Source of the DNA: JABDBK01 sp964453575
GTDB taxonomy: Bacteria > Pseudomonadota > Gammaproteobacteria > DSM-16500
Length of the DNA stretch: 23,849 bases
Direction of reading: 5' to 3'
Assembly: GCA_964453575.1 (NCBI GenBank)
Contig: CAYVRW010000032.1
Span: 1-23,849, forward strand
Part shown: positions 7,582 through 15,504 of the stretch, piece by piece
Numbering within the stretch: position 1 is the stretch's first letter
Layout of the letters: each line of letters begins with the position of its first letter
Notes under the pieces: model-generated
Told to the model about the DNA's origin: nothing
The model's database searches: none
Seen by the model: the letters and a program-made list of their open reading frames with translations, nothing else
Position numbers and translations under genes: made by a program

Positions 7582-8985
7582 ATGTTATTTTCATCTGCGT
7601 TTTTTATGTTTTTGTTTTTTCCTTTATTTTTATTAAGTTACTTCTTAACTCCTGCAAAATATAAAAATATAGTGTTACTGAGCGCGAGTATTGGATTTTA
7701 TCTGTGGGGCGAACCCATATTTTGTTTTATTGCCATTGCATCTGCTTTACTCGATTATGTACTTTGCAAAAAAATATACGTTGCAGGCGTGGGCCATCCA
7801 AAAGCAAAGCCTTATCTGATCTTAGGCATTGCCGCGAACCTTGGGCTTTTAGTTTATTTTAAATACTCGCAGTTTTTTTTAAATACCCTATCAACACTGA
7901 CATCTTATAAATTTGATGCTTTAACTATTTTATTGCCCATAGGTATTTCATTTATTGTATTCGAAAAAATAACCTATCTTGTGGATGTCTATCGCGGTGA
8001 AAGCAAACCTGCTAATAGTTTATCGAATTATTTGACCTATGTTTTCTTATTTCCTAAATTGCTGGCAGGGCCAATTATTAAATACCATGAAATTGCCCAT
8101 CAACTTAATGAACGGTTTTCTTCGAGTGATGAATTTTTTGAAGGATTAAAACGTTTTATACGCGGTCTTGCTAAAAAAATATTTATTGCCGATGCATGCG
8201 GCTTGATCACTAATCAAGTTTTTGGACTTTCATCCAATGAGTTGAGCTTCGGCTATGCATGGTTAGGCATTGCATGTTTTAGTTTACAAATTTATTTTGA
8301 TTTTTCAGCTTATTCAGACATGGCCCTGGGTCTTGCGCGCATGATGGGCTTTAAATTACGTGAAAATTTCAATATGCCTTATATCTCCGAAAGTTTTACA
8401 GAATTCTGGCGTCGTTGGCATATTTCACTTTCCACCTGGATTCGCGATTATCTTTATATTCCCCTGGGAGGTAATCGAGCAAAACCATCACGTATTTATA
8501 TTAATTTATGGATATGTTTTTTATTGTCTGGTCTTTGGCATGGTGCAAACTGGACGTTTGTTTTATGGGGCGCTTATCATGGACTGTTCCTTGTACTTGA
8601 TAAATGGGTATGGCTAAAAATGCATGCGCATCTCCCCAAAATCATGCGTATCGTCGTTACCTTATTCTTGATAATGCTGGGCTGGGTCATATTCAGAGCC
8701 GCTGATTTCACACAAATGCTGGTATTTTTTAAAGCTTTATTTAATCCATTAAAAACTACACAAGCTTATATTGATGTTACGCCTGATGTTTATTTTATTT
8801 TGTTTGTCGGGATATTTATTTCTTTATTCCCAGCTACGTCATACTACAAAAAAATGACCGCAAGCTATCATCAATGGTCTGCGCGCATCACTTTTGAGGG
8901 AATATTTTTCGGTCTACTAGGATTGCTATCGTTATGCAGAGTGCTTGCGGCATCCTACACTCCATTTCTTTATTTCAAATTTTAA
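7582..8985 (+). CDS. MBOAT-family membrane O-acyltransferase (AlgI/PatA-like)
   Basis: A 467-residue polytopic inner-membrane protein of the MBOAT family, the type that passes acetyl groups across the membrane for O-acetylation of alginate, peptidoglycan or other surface glycans. Family hallmarks are seen: FWRRWHISLSTWIRDYLYIP (about residues 275-294, His280) and SGLWHGANWTFVLWGAYHG (about 316-334). His320 is the expected catalytic histidine, at nearly the position known for AlgI (322). The length is typical. It is followed after 13 bases by two SGNH/AlgX-like genes, the usual periplasmic partners. No alginate or polysaccharide polymerisation genes are nearby, so the acetylated polymer is unknown. 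Confidence 0.9.
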   Translation: MLFSSAFFMFLFFPLFLLSYFLTPAKYKNIVLLSASIGFYLWGEPIFCFIAIASALLDYVLCKKIYVAGVGHPKAKPYLILGIAANLGLLVYFKYSQFFLNTLSTLTSYKFDALTILLPIGISFIVFEKITYLVDVYRGESKPANSLSNYLTYVFLFPKLLAGPIIKYHEIAHQLNERFSSSDEFFEGLKRFIRGLAKKIFIADACGLITNQVFGLSSNELSFGYAWLGIACFSLQIYFDFSAYSDMALGLARMMGFKLRENFNMPYISESFTEFWRRWHISLSTWIRDYLYIPLGGNRAKPSRIYINLWICFLLSGLWHGANWTFVLWGAYHGLFLVLDKWVWLKMHAHLPKIMRIVVTLFLIMLGWVIFRAADFTQMLVFFKALFNPLKTTQAYIDVTPDVYFILFVGIFISLFPATSYYKKMTASYHQWSARITFEGIFFGLLGLLSLCRVLAASYTPFLYFKF

Positions 8986-8998
8986 TTGGACATGGTGT

Positions 8999-10147
8999 AT
9001 GCTAATTAAATTATTAAGACAGTCAGTTTTATGGGCCATTCTTTTACTGCTATTTTTTGTAGTATGTTTTTCGGTGGTGCCTTCGTATAAACAATTTCAT
9101 AAAGATTTTACTGGGGATTCCCAAACCATTAAATATCCAGGGTTTTCTAAAAAAACCTTAGAATCACACGCGCTTCAGAAATATACTGAGACTTTATTTG
9201 AAAAAAATGTTCGTTTGCGAAAAAAACTTATCAGTATCAACAATCAACTTTATTATTCTTTATTTAAAAAATCATTTGCTGAAAATAGCACGCTTGTGGT
9301 TGGTAAGAATGATCAATTATTTGAATTAAATTATATTCTTGATTATTGCAAAACAAAGAAGGAACTTTCTGACCTTGCGACATGGGCGGATCACATTGCA
9401 GAGTTAAATCATTATATTACCTCTCAAGGTAAAACATTTCTTTATATTATTACGCCCTCCAAAGCAGAGCATATCCCGGAAACTATTCCCGATAGATTTC
9501 ATTGCAAAAGCAAGGGCATAAAAGATGCGGTGTATCAACTGGATAAGTTACTTACTGAAAGAAATGTCCCTCATGTGAATGGACCTGATCTTATAAAAAA
9601 CGCAACCATTACATACAACATGGTTATGTTTCCAACAGGCGGAATCCATTGGCATTGGTTAGGATCAACCATTGAAGCAGCTGCCATTGTAGATGCATTA
9701 CGATTACAAACCAAACTTCCTTTTCCAACCCTACAATTTACCTACAACATGGATAAACCCAGGGCTGGAGACACTGATCGTGATATTTTGTCCGTCGCAG
9801 CATTATGGGAAAAAAAATATAGCTATAAAGTTCCACAGATCCAATTTCTTAATCCAACATACAGTGGCAAACCTATCACGCTTTCTGTTATTGGCGGAAG
9901 TTTTAATTGGAGTTTAAACAGAATATTTTTACAAAATAAATTATTTACTGAAATAAATTATTATTTTTATTTTAATCGACATGAAAAGTTAATCAAGCCT
10001 GATCAACTTATTAAATGGTCAAATGAAATAAACATGGCAAAACTTATGAAGTCGGACATTATTATATTAGAAGAAAATTCTGCGGTGCTTGTGTCAGATC
10101 ATGGAAAGAGGTTTTATGAGAAAATAATGGAAACATATGTTAACTAA
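8999..10147 (+). CDS. AlgX/AlgJ-like SGNH acetyltransferase A, membrane-anchored
   Basis: A 382-residue protein. I start it at 8999 (MLIKLLRQS) because the downstream paralog begins with the matching MLTKLLKH; an in-frame ATG at 8945 would lie inside the MBOAT gene. An N-terminal hydrophobic segment (about residues 12-30) anchors it, with the rest predicted periplasmic. SGNH-type motifs are altered: GGSFNW around Ser301 stands where GDSF is expected, and GGIHWHW around His217 replaces the Asp-Thr-His-Trp block. The motif order and the partnership with MBOAT suggest it moves acetyl groups onto a surface glycan. The ribosome site is weak, so it is probably translated by coupling to the MBOAT gene. 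Confidence 0.8.
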   Translation: MLIKLLRQSVLWAILLLLFFVVCFSVVPSYKQFHKDFTGDSQTIKYPGFSKKTLESHALQKYTETLFEKNVRLRKKLISINNQLYYSLFKKSFAENSTLVVGKNDQLFELNYILDYCKTKKELSDLATWADHIAELNHYITSQGKTFLYIITPSKAEHIPETIPDRFHCKSKGIKDAVYQLDKLLTERNVPHVNGPDLIKNATITYNMVMFPTGGIHWHWLGSTIEAAAIVDALRLQTKLPFPTLQFTYNMDKPRAGDTDRDILSVAALWEKKYSYKVPQIQFLNPTYSGKPITLSVIGGSFNWSLNRIFLQNKLFTEINYYFYFNRHEKLIKPDQLIKWSNEINMAKLMKSDIIILEENSAVLVSDHGKRFYEKIMETYVN

Positions 10148-11270
10148 GTTATTAAAACATATTTTTTTATGGCCCCTGCTCATTCTTCTTTTTTTTACAG
10201 CATCCTTTTCCATTGCGCCTTGCTTTAAAGAATTTCAACAAAACTTCAGCGGGGATTCAGAAATCATTAAATATCCTGGATTTTCTAAAGAAAGTTTGCA
10301 ATCACATGATTTTCAGAAATACTCTGAAACATTATTTGAAAAAAATGTTCGCTTAAGAAAAAAATTCATTACTATCAATAATCAACTTTACTATACATTA
10401 TTTAAAAAATCGTCTGCTGCAAAGATTGTGATCGGTAAAAATGATCAATTATTTGAAATATCTTATATTCTTGATTGTAATACAATTAAAGAACTACCTA
10501 GTCTTACAGCATGGGCAGATCAAATCGCTCAATTAAATCATCACTTAACCTCTCAAGGAAAAACGTTTCTTTATATCATAACGCCTTCTAAAGCGGAGCA
10601 TTTACCAGAAGCTATCCCAGATAGATTTCACTGCAAAAATAAAGGAATAAAAAATGCGGTGTATCAGTTGGATAAATTACTTACGGAAAGAAATGTTCCT
10701 CATGTAAATGGCCCTGATCTTATAAAAAATGCCATTGATACTTATCATATGCCCATGTTTCCGAAAGGTGGTATCCACTTGGATTGGCTAGGTTCAGCCA
10801 TAGAAGCAGCCGCTATTGCCGAAAAATTACGATTAATGACCCACATTCCTTTCCCTCAAATCCAATTTATTTTCACCATGGGTAAACCTAAAGAAGTTGA
10901 CTATGATTCTGACCGTGATTTATTAATTATGTCCCAACTGCGCAAAGGTGCTATTACCTATAAAGTACCTCATGTTCAATTTCTAAATCCTACATACAGC
11001 GACAAACCTGTCACTTTGGCTGTCATTGGCGGCAGCTTTACCTGGTACCTAAACAGAATATTTTTAGAAAATAAACTTTTTACCGAAATACATCATTATT
11101 TTTATTTTAATCAATATCAAAAAATGCTTAAATCCGATCAACAAATTAAATGGTCAAATGAAGTAAACATCGCAGATATTTTAAAATCTGACATTATTAT
11201 ATTAGAAGAAAATTCAGCTGCGCTTGTGTCAGATCATGGGAAGATGTTTTATGAGAGGATGATGGGATAA
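10137..11270 (+). CDS. AlgX/AlgJ-like SGNH acetyltransferase B, membrane-anchored
   Basis: A 377-residue tandem paralog of the preceding gene, overlapping it by 11 bases and clearly similar over the whole length. Long shared blocks include SGDSEIIKYPGFSK (compare TGDSQTIKYPGFSK), TLFEKNVRLRKK, FLYIITPSKAEH, LDKLLTERNVPHVNGPDL and IILEENSA. It has an N-terminal membrane anchor and a predicted periplasmic body. The presumed catalytic Ser300 in GGSFTW and His214 in GGIHLDW are kept, but the tryptophan after the His is Leu here. The duplication may give two acceptor specificities. No frameshift or decay is seen, so both copies look active in coding terms. Confidence 0.8.
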   Translation: MLTKLLKHIFLWPLLILLFFTASFSIAPCFKEFQQNFSGDSEIIKYPGFSKESLQSHDFQKYSETLFEKNVRLRKKFITINNQLYYTLFKKSSAAKIVIGKNDQLFEISYILDCNTIKELPSLTAWADQIAQLNHHLTSQGKTFLYIITPSKAEHLPEAIPDRFHCKNKGIKNAVYQLDKLLTERNVPHVNGPDLIKNAIDTYHMPMFPKGGIHLDWLGSAIEAAAIAEKLRLMTHIPFPQIQFIFTMGKPKEVDYDSDRDLLIMSQLRKGAITYKVPHVQFLNPTYSDKPVTLAVIGGSFTWYLNRIFLENKLFTEIHHYFYFNQYQKMLKSDQQIKWSNEVNIADILKSDIIILEENSAALVSDHGKMFYERMMG

Positions 11271-11305
11271 ATCAAAGTGAAAAAGTACAAGGCAAAAACC
11301 TTGCG

Positions 11306-12445
11306 CTATCGACTCAAATAGCTTTCTAATCCAATGGCATCAATATAAGTGGTTAGCGGGAAAGCTTCTTTACCAGGATAAATAATAACTAATTTATCTA
11401 ATTTAAGATCCTCAATTGCAATCGTCATCGATTTTGTTACTTTAGGCATATCGGTATATTTAAATTCAAATCCTAAACGCTTGCCATTTTTAATAATTAG
11501 TAAATCTAACTCAGCATCCCCTTGAGTGGCCCAGAAATAATATTCGCCATCAGATGCTTCATGATGCCTAATGATCGATTCTAATGCAAAACCTTCCCAT
11601 GATGCCCCAAGCTTTGGATGATGATATAAACTTTCTTCATCAGGAATATTTAATAAATAATGCAAAATACCACTATCTCGAAAATAAATTTTTGGTGATT
11701 TTATTTGGCGTTTAGAAATATTTTCAAACCACGGTGGAATTTCACGCAACATAAATGTTCCAACCAAAATATCGGTATAATGGCGAATAGTTTTATGATT
11801 CAGTCCAAGAGATTTTCCTATTTCGGATGCATTGAATATATTGCCATGATAATGAGCTATCATCATCCAAAAACGCCTTAATTCCATCGGCGAAATTCTA
11901 ATACCAAGATTTGGAATATCACGCTCAAGAAAAGTTTGGGTATATTCTCTGCGCCAAATATAACTATCTTCATTTGTTTCTGCTAAATAAGATAAAGGAA
12001 ATCCACCACGCAGCCATAAATGATTCATTTGATGGGTTTCTTCATACGAAAATGGCGTTGTTTCAATATATTGAATCCGACCTGCCAGCGTTTCTGAAGA
12101 TTGACGAATCAAATCACGAGATGCACTGCCAAGAATCAAGTATCGTTGCATTGAGGAATCAGCCAATACACGGACCGTTGGAAATAATTCCGGGATACGC
12201 TGAATTTCATCGATAACAATTAACCCCTCCAAAGATTCAAGCGCTAGCTGAGGATTGGCTAAACGAGCTAGATCAGAATTTTTTTCCAAATCAAAATAAT
12301 TTTTTGTTTTAATTGGATGACGTTCATACTTGATATAATCATTAGCAAGCGTGGTTTTACCACACTGTCTTGGGCCCAGTAACGCGACGACTTTATGGGT
12401 TTTGAACGCTTTCTGAATACGGTTAATATAATGCTGGCGCTTCAT
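11306..12445 (-). CDS. AAA ATPase with DUF4143 and nuclease-like C-terminus
   Basis: A 379-residue protein. Start 12445 is chosen because a perfect AAGGAG lies four bases before it; the in-frame ATG 34 codons upstream lacks this. The Walker A motif is GPRQCGKTTL (about residues 24-33) and Walker B is LIVIDEIQRIPE. A middle winged-helix-like region (NASEIGKSLGLNHKTIRHYTD) and a C-terminal PD-(D/E)XK-like core (ELDLLI, then GFEFKY) match the AAA_14/DUF4143 ATPase family. These proteins are common in bacteria, often scattered by horizontal transfer and linked to defence-like or toxin-like roles, but their function is not settled. It is monocistronic and convergent with the acyltransferase operon. 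Confidence 0.85.
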   Translation of the reverse strand: MKRQHYINRIQKAFKTHKVVALLGPRQCGKTTLANDYIKYERHPIKTKNYFDLEKNSDLARLANPQLALESLEGLIVIDEIQRIPELFPTVRVLADSSMQRYLILGSASRDLIRQSSETLAGRIQYIETTPFSYEETHQMNHLWLRGGFPLSYLAETNEDSYIWRREYTQTFLERDIPNLGIRISPMELRRFWMMIAHYHGNIFNASEIGKSLGLNHKTIRHYTDILVGTFMLREIPPWFENISKRQIKSPKIYFRDSGILHYLLNIPDEESLYHHPKLGASWEGFALESIIRHHEASDGEYYFWATQGDAELDLLIIKNGKRLGFEFKYTDMPKVTKSMTIAIEDLKLDKLVIIYPGKEAFPLTTYIDAIGLESYLSR

Positions 12446-12604
12446 TTTTCTCCTTGCAAATTGGTATGCAATATCCCATTTTACAAGGAACTTTGATGTA
12501 AAACAACCCAATAGGGCTTTATTTAGTTTAATATCGCAAGCATTCAAAACGCCAAGTTACTTGATTAAATTAGAGTTTTTAGAGGATAATTAACTGGATC
12601 ACAG

Positions 12605-12635
12605 TCAGGGAGTATTTTTTTAGAACGCTCCCTGA
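12605..12635. terminator. Hairpin downstream of the exported-protein gene
   Basis: TCAGGGAG (12605-12612) and CTCCCTGA (12628-12635) form a perfect 8-bp stem with a 15-base loop, just past the stop codon at 12648 on the minus strand. No U-tract follows, so terminator function is only possible. Confidence 0.4.
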
Positions 12636-12647
12636 GGTGGAAGTGAC

Positions 12648-13082
12648 CTAATTCATCTGATCCCCTTCTTTGAAATGATCCAATACCGCAGCACTTTCAA
12701 ACTTTCCGGTCGCTACATTGACAAAAATAGCCATATTTTTGGTTTGATAAATTTCCATACAAACTTCTTTGGCAGCTTCCCAATGATCCCATTTTACACA
12801 TAATTCACCGTTGTCTTTGACCTTCCATACACCTTTATCACCTTGTGGGTAGGTATCTGGCTTGCTTGCAAGCTGCCCAGTCATCTTGCCGTCTTTTCCA
12901 AAAAAACCTGTAAAGGTATTTTTAGCCAATTTGTTATTTAAAGTAATCGTAGAAATAGTGGTCAAAGTATGATTTTCAAACAATTTTTTAACTTGTTCTT
13001 TATCTAAAGCTTGCAATGATGCCCCATAACTCACTGATGAGACAAACATCATTAATCCAACTCCCAACATCCATTTTTTCAT
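12648..13082 (-). CDS. Small exported protein, function unknown
   Basis: A 144-residue protein with a Sec signal peptide (MKKWMLGVGLMMFVSSVSYG, cleavage probably near Gly20-Ala21). The start is supported by GGAGAG five bases upstream. The mature domain contains alternating beta-type segments and the signature GVWKVKDNGELCVKWDHW, with a second Cys in EVCMEIYQ. The 'W.V..NG.LC..W' pattern occurs in several small periplasmic lipocalin-like or DUF995-like proteins, so a compact beta-barrel is likely, but I do not recognise a specific family. It is monocistronic, with the hairpin at 12605-12635 downstream. Confidence 0.75.
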   Translation of the reverse strand: MKKWMLGVGLMMFVSSVSYGASLQALDKEQVKKLFENHTLTTISTITLNNKLAKNTFTGFFGKDGKMTGQLASKPDTYPQGDKGVWKVKDNGELCVKWDHWEAAKEVCMEIYQTKNMAIFVNVATGKFESAAVLDHFKEGDQMN

Positions 13083-13174
13083 AAGTGCTCTCCGTAGGTT
13101 ATTAACTTAGCTAGTGATATAACGAAACGAACTCAAATGCAAGCGAAATGGTGTCAAATACAAGATAGATAATC

Positions 13175-13215
13175 AAAAAAATACCGACTATTTCGCATCA
13201 TTTTGCAGAATAGTC
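13175..13215 (-). terminator. Intrinsic terminator of the permease gene
   Basis: On the minus strand GACTATT (13215-13209) pairs with AATAGTC (13192-13186), and an inner GCA/TGC pair tightens the hairpin. It is followed by GGTATTTTTTT. Stem plus U-tract is typical of a rho-independent terminator, 27 bases after the permease stop. Confidence 0.75.
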
Positions 13216-13241
13216 AAGACTTTTCCGCAATTCATTGCAGT

Positions 13242-14624
13242 TTAGTCAGACTTGGCATAATATTTATGCGCAAAAAAGAACACAAAAAACATAATCACCG
13301 ACGAATAGGTCGCAACTAAATCTATGATGCTATATTTTGCATTTTGTATAATAGGCAAACACTGGGCGATGACAATAAATCCAATCATGATCATGGATAT
13401 AATTTGTGCATAAGGATAAAACTTAGCTTTATAAGGTAAAACGGCTAAGCCGCCATGTAAGGGTAAATAATCTTTTCGAAATTTATAATGACTTAATGCA
13501 ATACCAAACCAGGCAATAAATCCTGATAAAGAAGATATCTGGACTAGATAAGAAAATAACACACCATTTCCTATGAACGACGAAAGAAAAACCAGAGATC
13601 CGACTAATGCAGACATCAATAATGCAACGATAGGCACAGCATAGGGATTGACCTTGCTAAAAATTTTGGGCGCTTGTCCGCTTTTTCCCAAGTACCACAA
13701 AATACGTGTTGAAGTATACATACTGGCATTAGCTGCCGATAAAACCGCGACAAGAATCACTAAATTGACAATGTCTGCCGCATAAGTTGAAAAATAGCGG
13801 CTAAAAATAAGGGTATACGGACTCGCGGTCACATTATTCTGAAAACTCAATCGCGGATCATTATAAGGTAAAAGCAATGTAATGATTAAGATAGATAAAA
13901 TATAGAATAATAATAAGCGCCAAAAAACATATTTAATAGACCTTGGGATACTCACCGAAGGGTCTTTCGTTTCTCCTGAGGCAACACCCACCAATTCTGT
14001 GCCTTGAAAAGCAAATCCTGCAAACAAAAATACTGATATAAACCCAAAAAAACCATTATGAAATGGCGCATCGCCCATGACCCAATGCCCTGTACCGAAA
14101 TGCGGCTGCTGATAAATCGTAAAAGCACCTAATATGATAAATATGATAATCACAGCGACTTTAACAAATGACATGAAATACTGTACTTCGCCATATACTT
14201 TGACAGAAAAAATATTACTAATAAAAATCGCTATAAAAAAAAGAATCGAAAAAATAACGCTGTGTACGGCAGGAAACCAATAACTCATGATAAGAGACGC
14301 TGCAGAAATATCGACGGCTGCGGTGATTGCCCAGTTCAACCAATAATTATATCCCATGGCTACACCAAAAGATTTGCCGACGTAGTGAGTGGAATACTCA
14401 CAAAAGGTACCTGTGGTTGGCTTAAAAGCACTCATTTCGGCTAAGCTGGTCATCAAGAAAAAAACCACCACGGCCATCAAGAAATAGGCCAGTAACGAAC
14501 CGCCCGGGCCTCCGATATAGACAGTATAACCGCTCGCTAAAAATATACCGGTACCTATGGAACCTCCGATGGCGATCATATTGACATGTCTGGACTGTAA
14601 CTGCCTGGAAAGTTCCGTGCTCAT
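13242..14624 (-). CDS. lysP: Amino acid permease, LysP-like (APC superfamily)
   Basis: A 460-residue inner-membrane transporter with about 12 hydrophobic segments. The first helix carries IAIGGSIGTGIFLASG, the broken-helix substrate and ion site of the APC superfamily. Segments such as FFLMTSLAEMSAF, GYNYWLNWAITAAVDISAA, GFAFQGTELVGVASGE, PRSIKYVFWRLLLFYILSIL and LVAVLSAANASMYTSTRILW closely follow lysine-specific permease LysP, which imports L-lysine with protons. Substrate choice within this family is hard to read from sequence, so other cationic or neutral amino acids are possible. Import of host amino acids would suit a host-dependent organism (inference). It lies 60 bases downstream of erpA and may be co-transcribed with it, although no functional link is known. 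Confidence 0.88.
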   Translation of the reverse strand: MSTELSRQLQSRHVNMIAIGGSIGTGIFLASGYTVYIGGPGGSLLAYFLMAVVVFFLMTSLAEMSAFKPTTGTFCEYSTHYVGKSFGVAMGYNYWLNWAITAAVDISAASLIMSYWFPAVHSVIFSILFFIAIFISNIFSVKVYGEVQYFMSFVKVAVIIIFIILGAFTIYQQPHFGTGHWVMGDAPFHNGFFGFISVFLFAGFAFQGTELVGVASGETKDPSVSIPRSIKYVFWRLLLFYILSILIITLLLPYNDPRLSFQNNVTASPYTLIFSRYFSTYAADIVNLVILVAVLSAANASMYTSTRILWYLGKSGQAPKIFSKVNPYAVPIVALLMSALVGSLVFLSSFIGNGVLFSYLVQISSLSGFIAWFGIALSHYKFRKDYLPLHGGLAVLPYKAKFYPYAQIISMIMIGFIVIAQCLPIIQNAKYSIIDLVATYSSVIMFFVFFFAHKYYAKSD

Positions 14625-14684
14625 TGTAGATACCTTTTTTTGAACTTGGGTAGTAACCCTACCGATTTACGAGGGAAAATTCAA

Positions 14685-15026
14685 CTAGTCAGTAGAAAAA
14701 GACGAGCCGCAACCGCAGGTGGTCTTGGCATTGGGATTACGAATGACGAACCGTTCACCTTCAAGGTCTGCTATGTAATCAATTTCAGCACCCGTTAGGT
14801 ATTGAATACTCATAGGATCCACAAGGAGATACACTTCTTGGCCATCCACAGCTCTTGAAATAACAGTATCATCCGTTTGAATAGCTTCATCAAAAGTAAA
14901 ACCATACTGGAACCCCGAACAACCCCCGCCCGTCACATAAGCGCGCAATTTTAACTCAGGATTGCCATCTTCTTGAATTAATTCCCAAACTTTTGCGGCT
15001 GCATTTAAGGTAATATGTACACTCAT
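14685..15026 (-). CDS. erpA: Iron-sulfur cluster insertion protein ErpA
   Basis: A 113-residue A-type carrier that delivers iron-sulfur clusters to apoproteins. The three cluster-binding cysteines are present: Cys36 in VTGGGCSGFQYGF, and Cys104 and Cys106 in TTCGCGSSFS. The LVDPMSIQYLTGAEIDY and NPNAKTTCGCGSSF blocks point to ErpA rather than IscA or SufA. The start is supported by AGAGGT seven bases upstream. It is divergent from hemJ, with 58 bases between the two start codons, so the regulatory signals of both genes share this short region. Confidence 0.95.
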   Translation of the reverse strand: MSVHITLNAAAKVWELIQEDGNPELKLRAYVTGGGCSGFQYGFTFDEAIQTDDTVISRAVDGQEVYLLVDPMSIQYLTGAEIDYIADLEGERFVIRNPNAKTTCGCGSSFSTD

Positions 15027-15030
15027 CTCG

Positions 15031-15060
15031 TTGACCTCTGGGTTTTTATCGCTTTATTAT
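15031..15060 (+). promoter_or_regulatory. Probable promoter of hemJ
   Basis: TTGACC (15031-15036) and TATTAT (15055-15060) with an 18-base spacer form a plausible sigma-70 promoter ending 24 bases before the hemJ start codon. It lies within the erpA-hemJ divergent region. Confidence 0.45.
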
Positions 15061-15084
15061 ACACAGTTTACGAGGAAATAGCCT

Positions 15085-15504
15085 ATGCTCTGGGTCAAAG
15101 CGTTTCATATCATTTTTATGGTGACATGGTTTAGCGGCTTATTTTATTTACCTCGTCTTTTTGTCTATCATGCTGAAACTAAAGATGAAATTAGCAATGC
15201 CCGCTTTAAAATCATGGAGAGAAAGCTTTATTTTGGCATTGCTACCCCTGGCGCTTTCTTAACGCTTTTTTTCGGGTTTTGGCTGTTAAAATTTAATTTA
15301 ACCTATTATATGCACCAACCTTGGATGCACGCCAAACTGGCCTTGGTTCTTCTTTTAGTAATCTATCATTTTTATTTAGGCAAATTACTTTTTAGCTTTC
15401 GTTACGATAAAAATACTCACAGTCATGTTTTTTATCGCTGGCTAAATGAAGTGCCTGTTCTATTCTTAATAGGTATAGTATTACTAGTTATTATAAAACC
15501 TTAA
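15085..15504 (+). CDS. hemJ: Protoporphyrinogen IX oxidase HemJ
   Basis: A 139-residue integral membrane protein of the HemJ family (formerly UPF0093), which oxidises protoporphyrinogen IX to protoporphyrin IX in the penultimate step of haem synthesis. It has four hydrophobic segments, the N-terminal KAFHIIFMVTWFSGLFYLPR with the conserved His, and WMHAKLALVLLLVIYHFYLG with a second conserved His and Lys. GAGGA lies eight bases before the start. Its 3' end overlaps that of the convergent orphan gene by 14 bases. hemL, another haem gene, lies just beyond that orphan on the opposite strand. Confidence 0.93.
   Translation: MLWVKAFHIIFMVTWFSGLFYLPRLFVYHAETKDEISNARFKIMERKLYFGIATPGAFLTLFFGFWLLKFNLTYYMHQPWMHAKLALVLLLVIYHFYLGKLLFSFRYDKNTHSHVFYRWLNEVPVLFLIGIVLLVIIKP

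Noticed and set aside
8999..11270. One SGNH copy being a pseudogene
   Set aside because: Both frames are intact, similar over full length and share the changed motifs, so the changes are a family trait rather than decay.
11288..11303. CAAGG/CCTTG hairpin as terminator of the acyltransferase operon
   Set aside because: Only a 5-bp stem with no U-tract; too weak to call.
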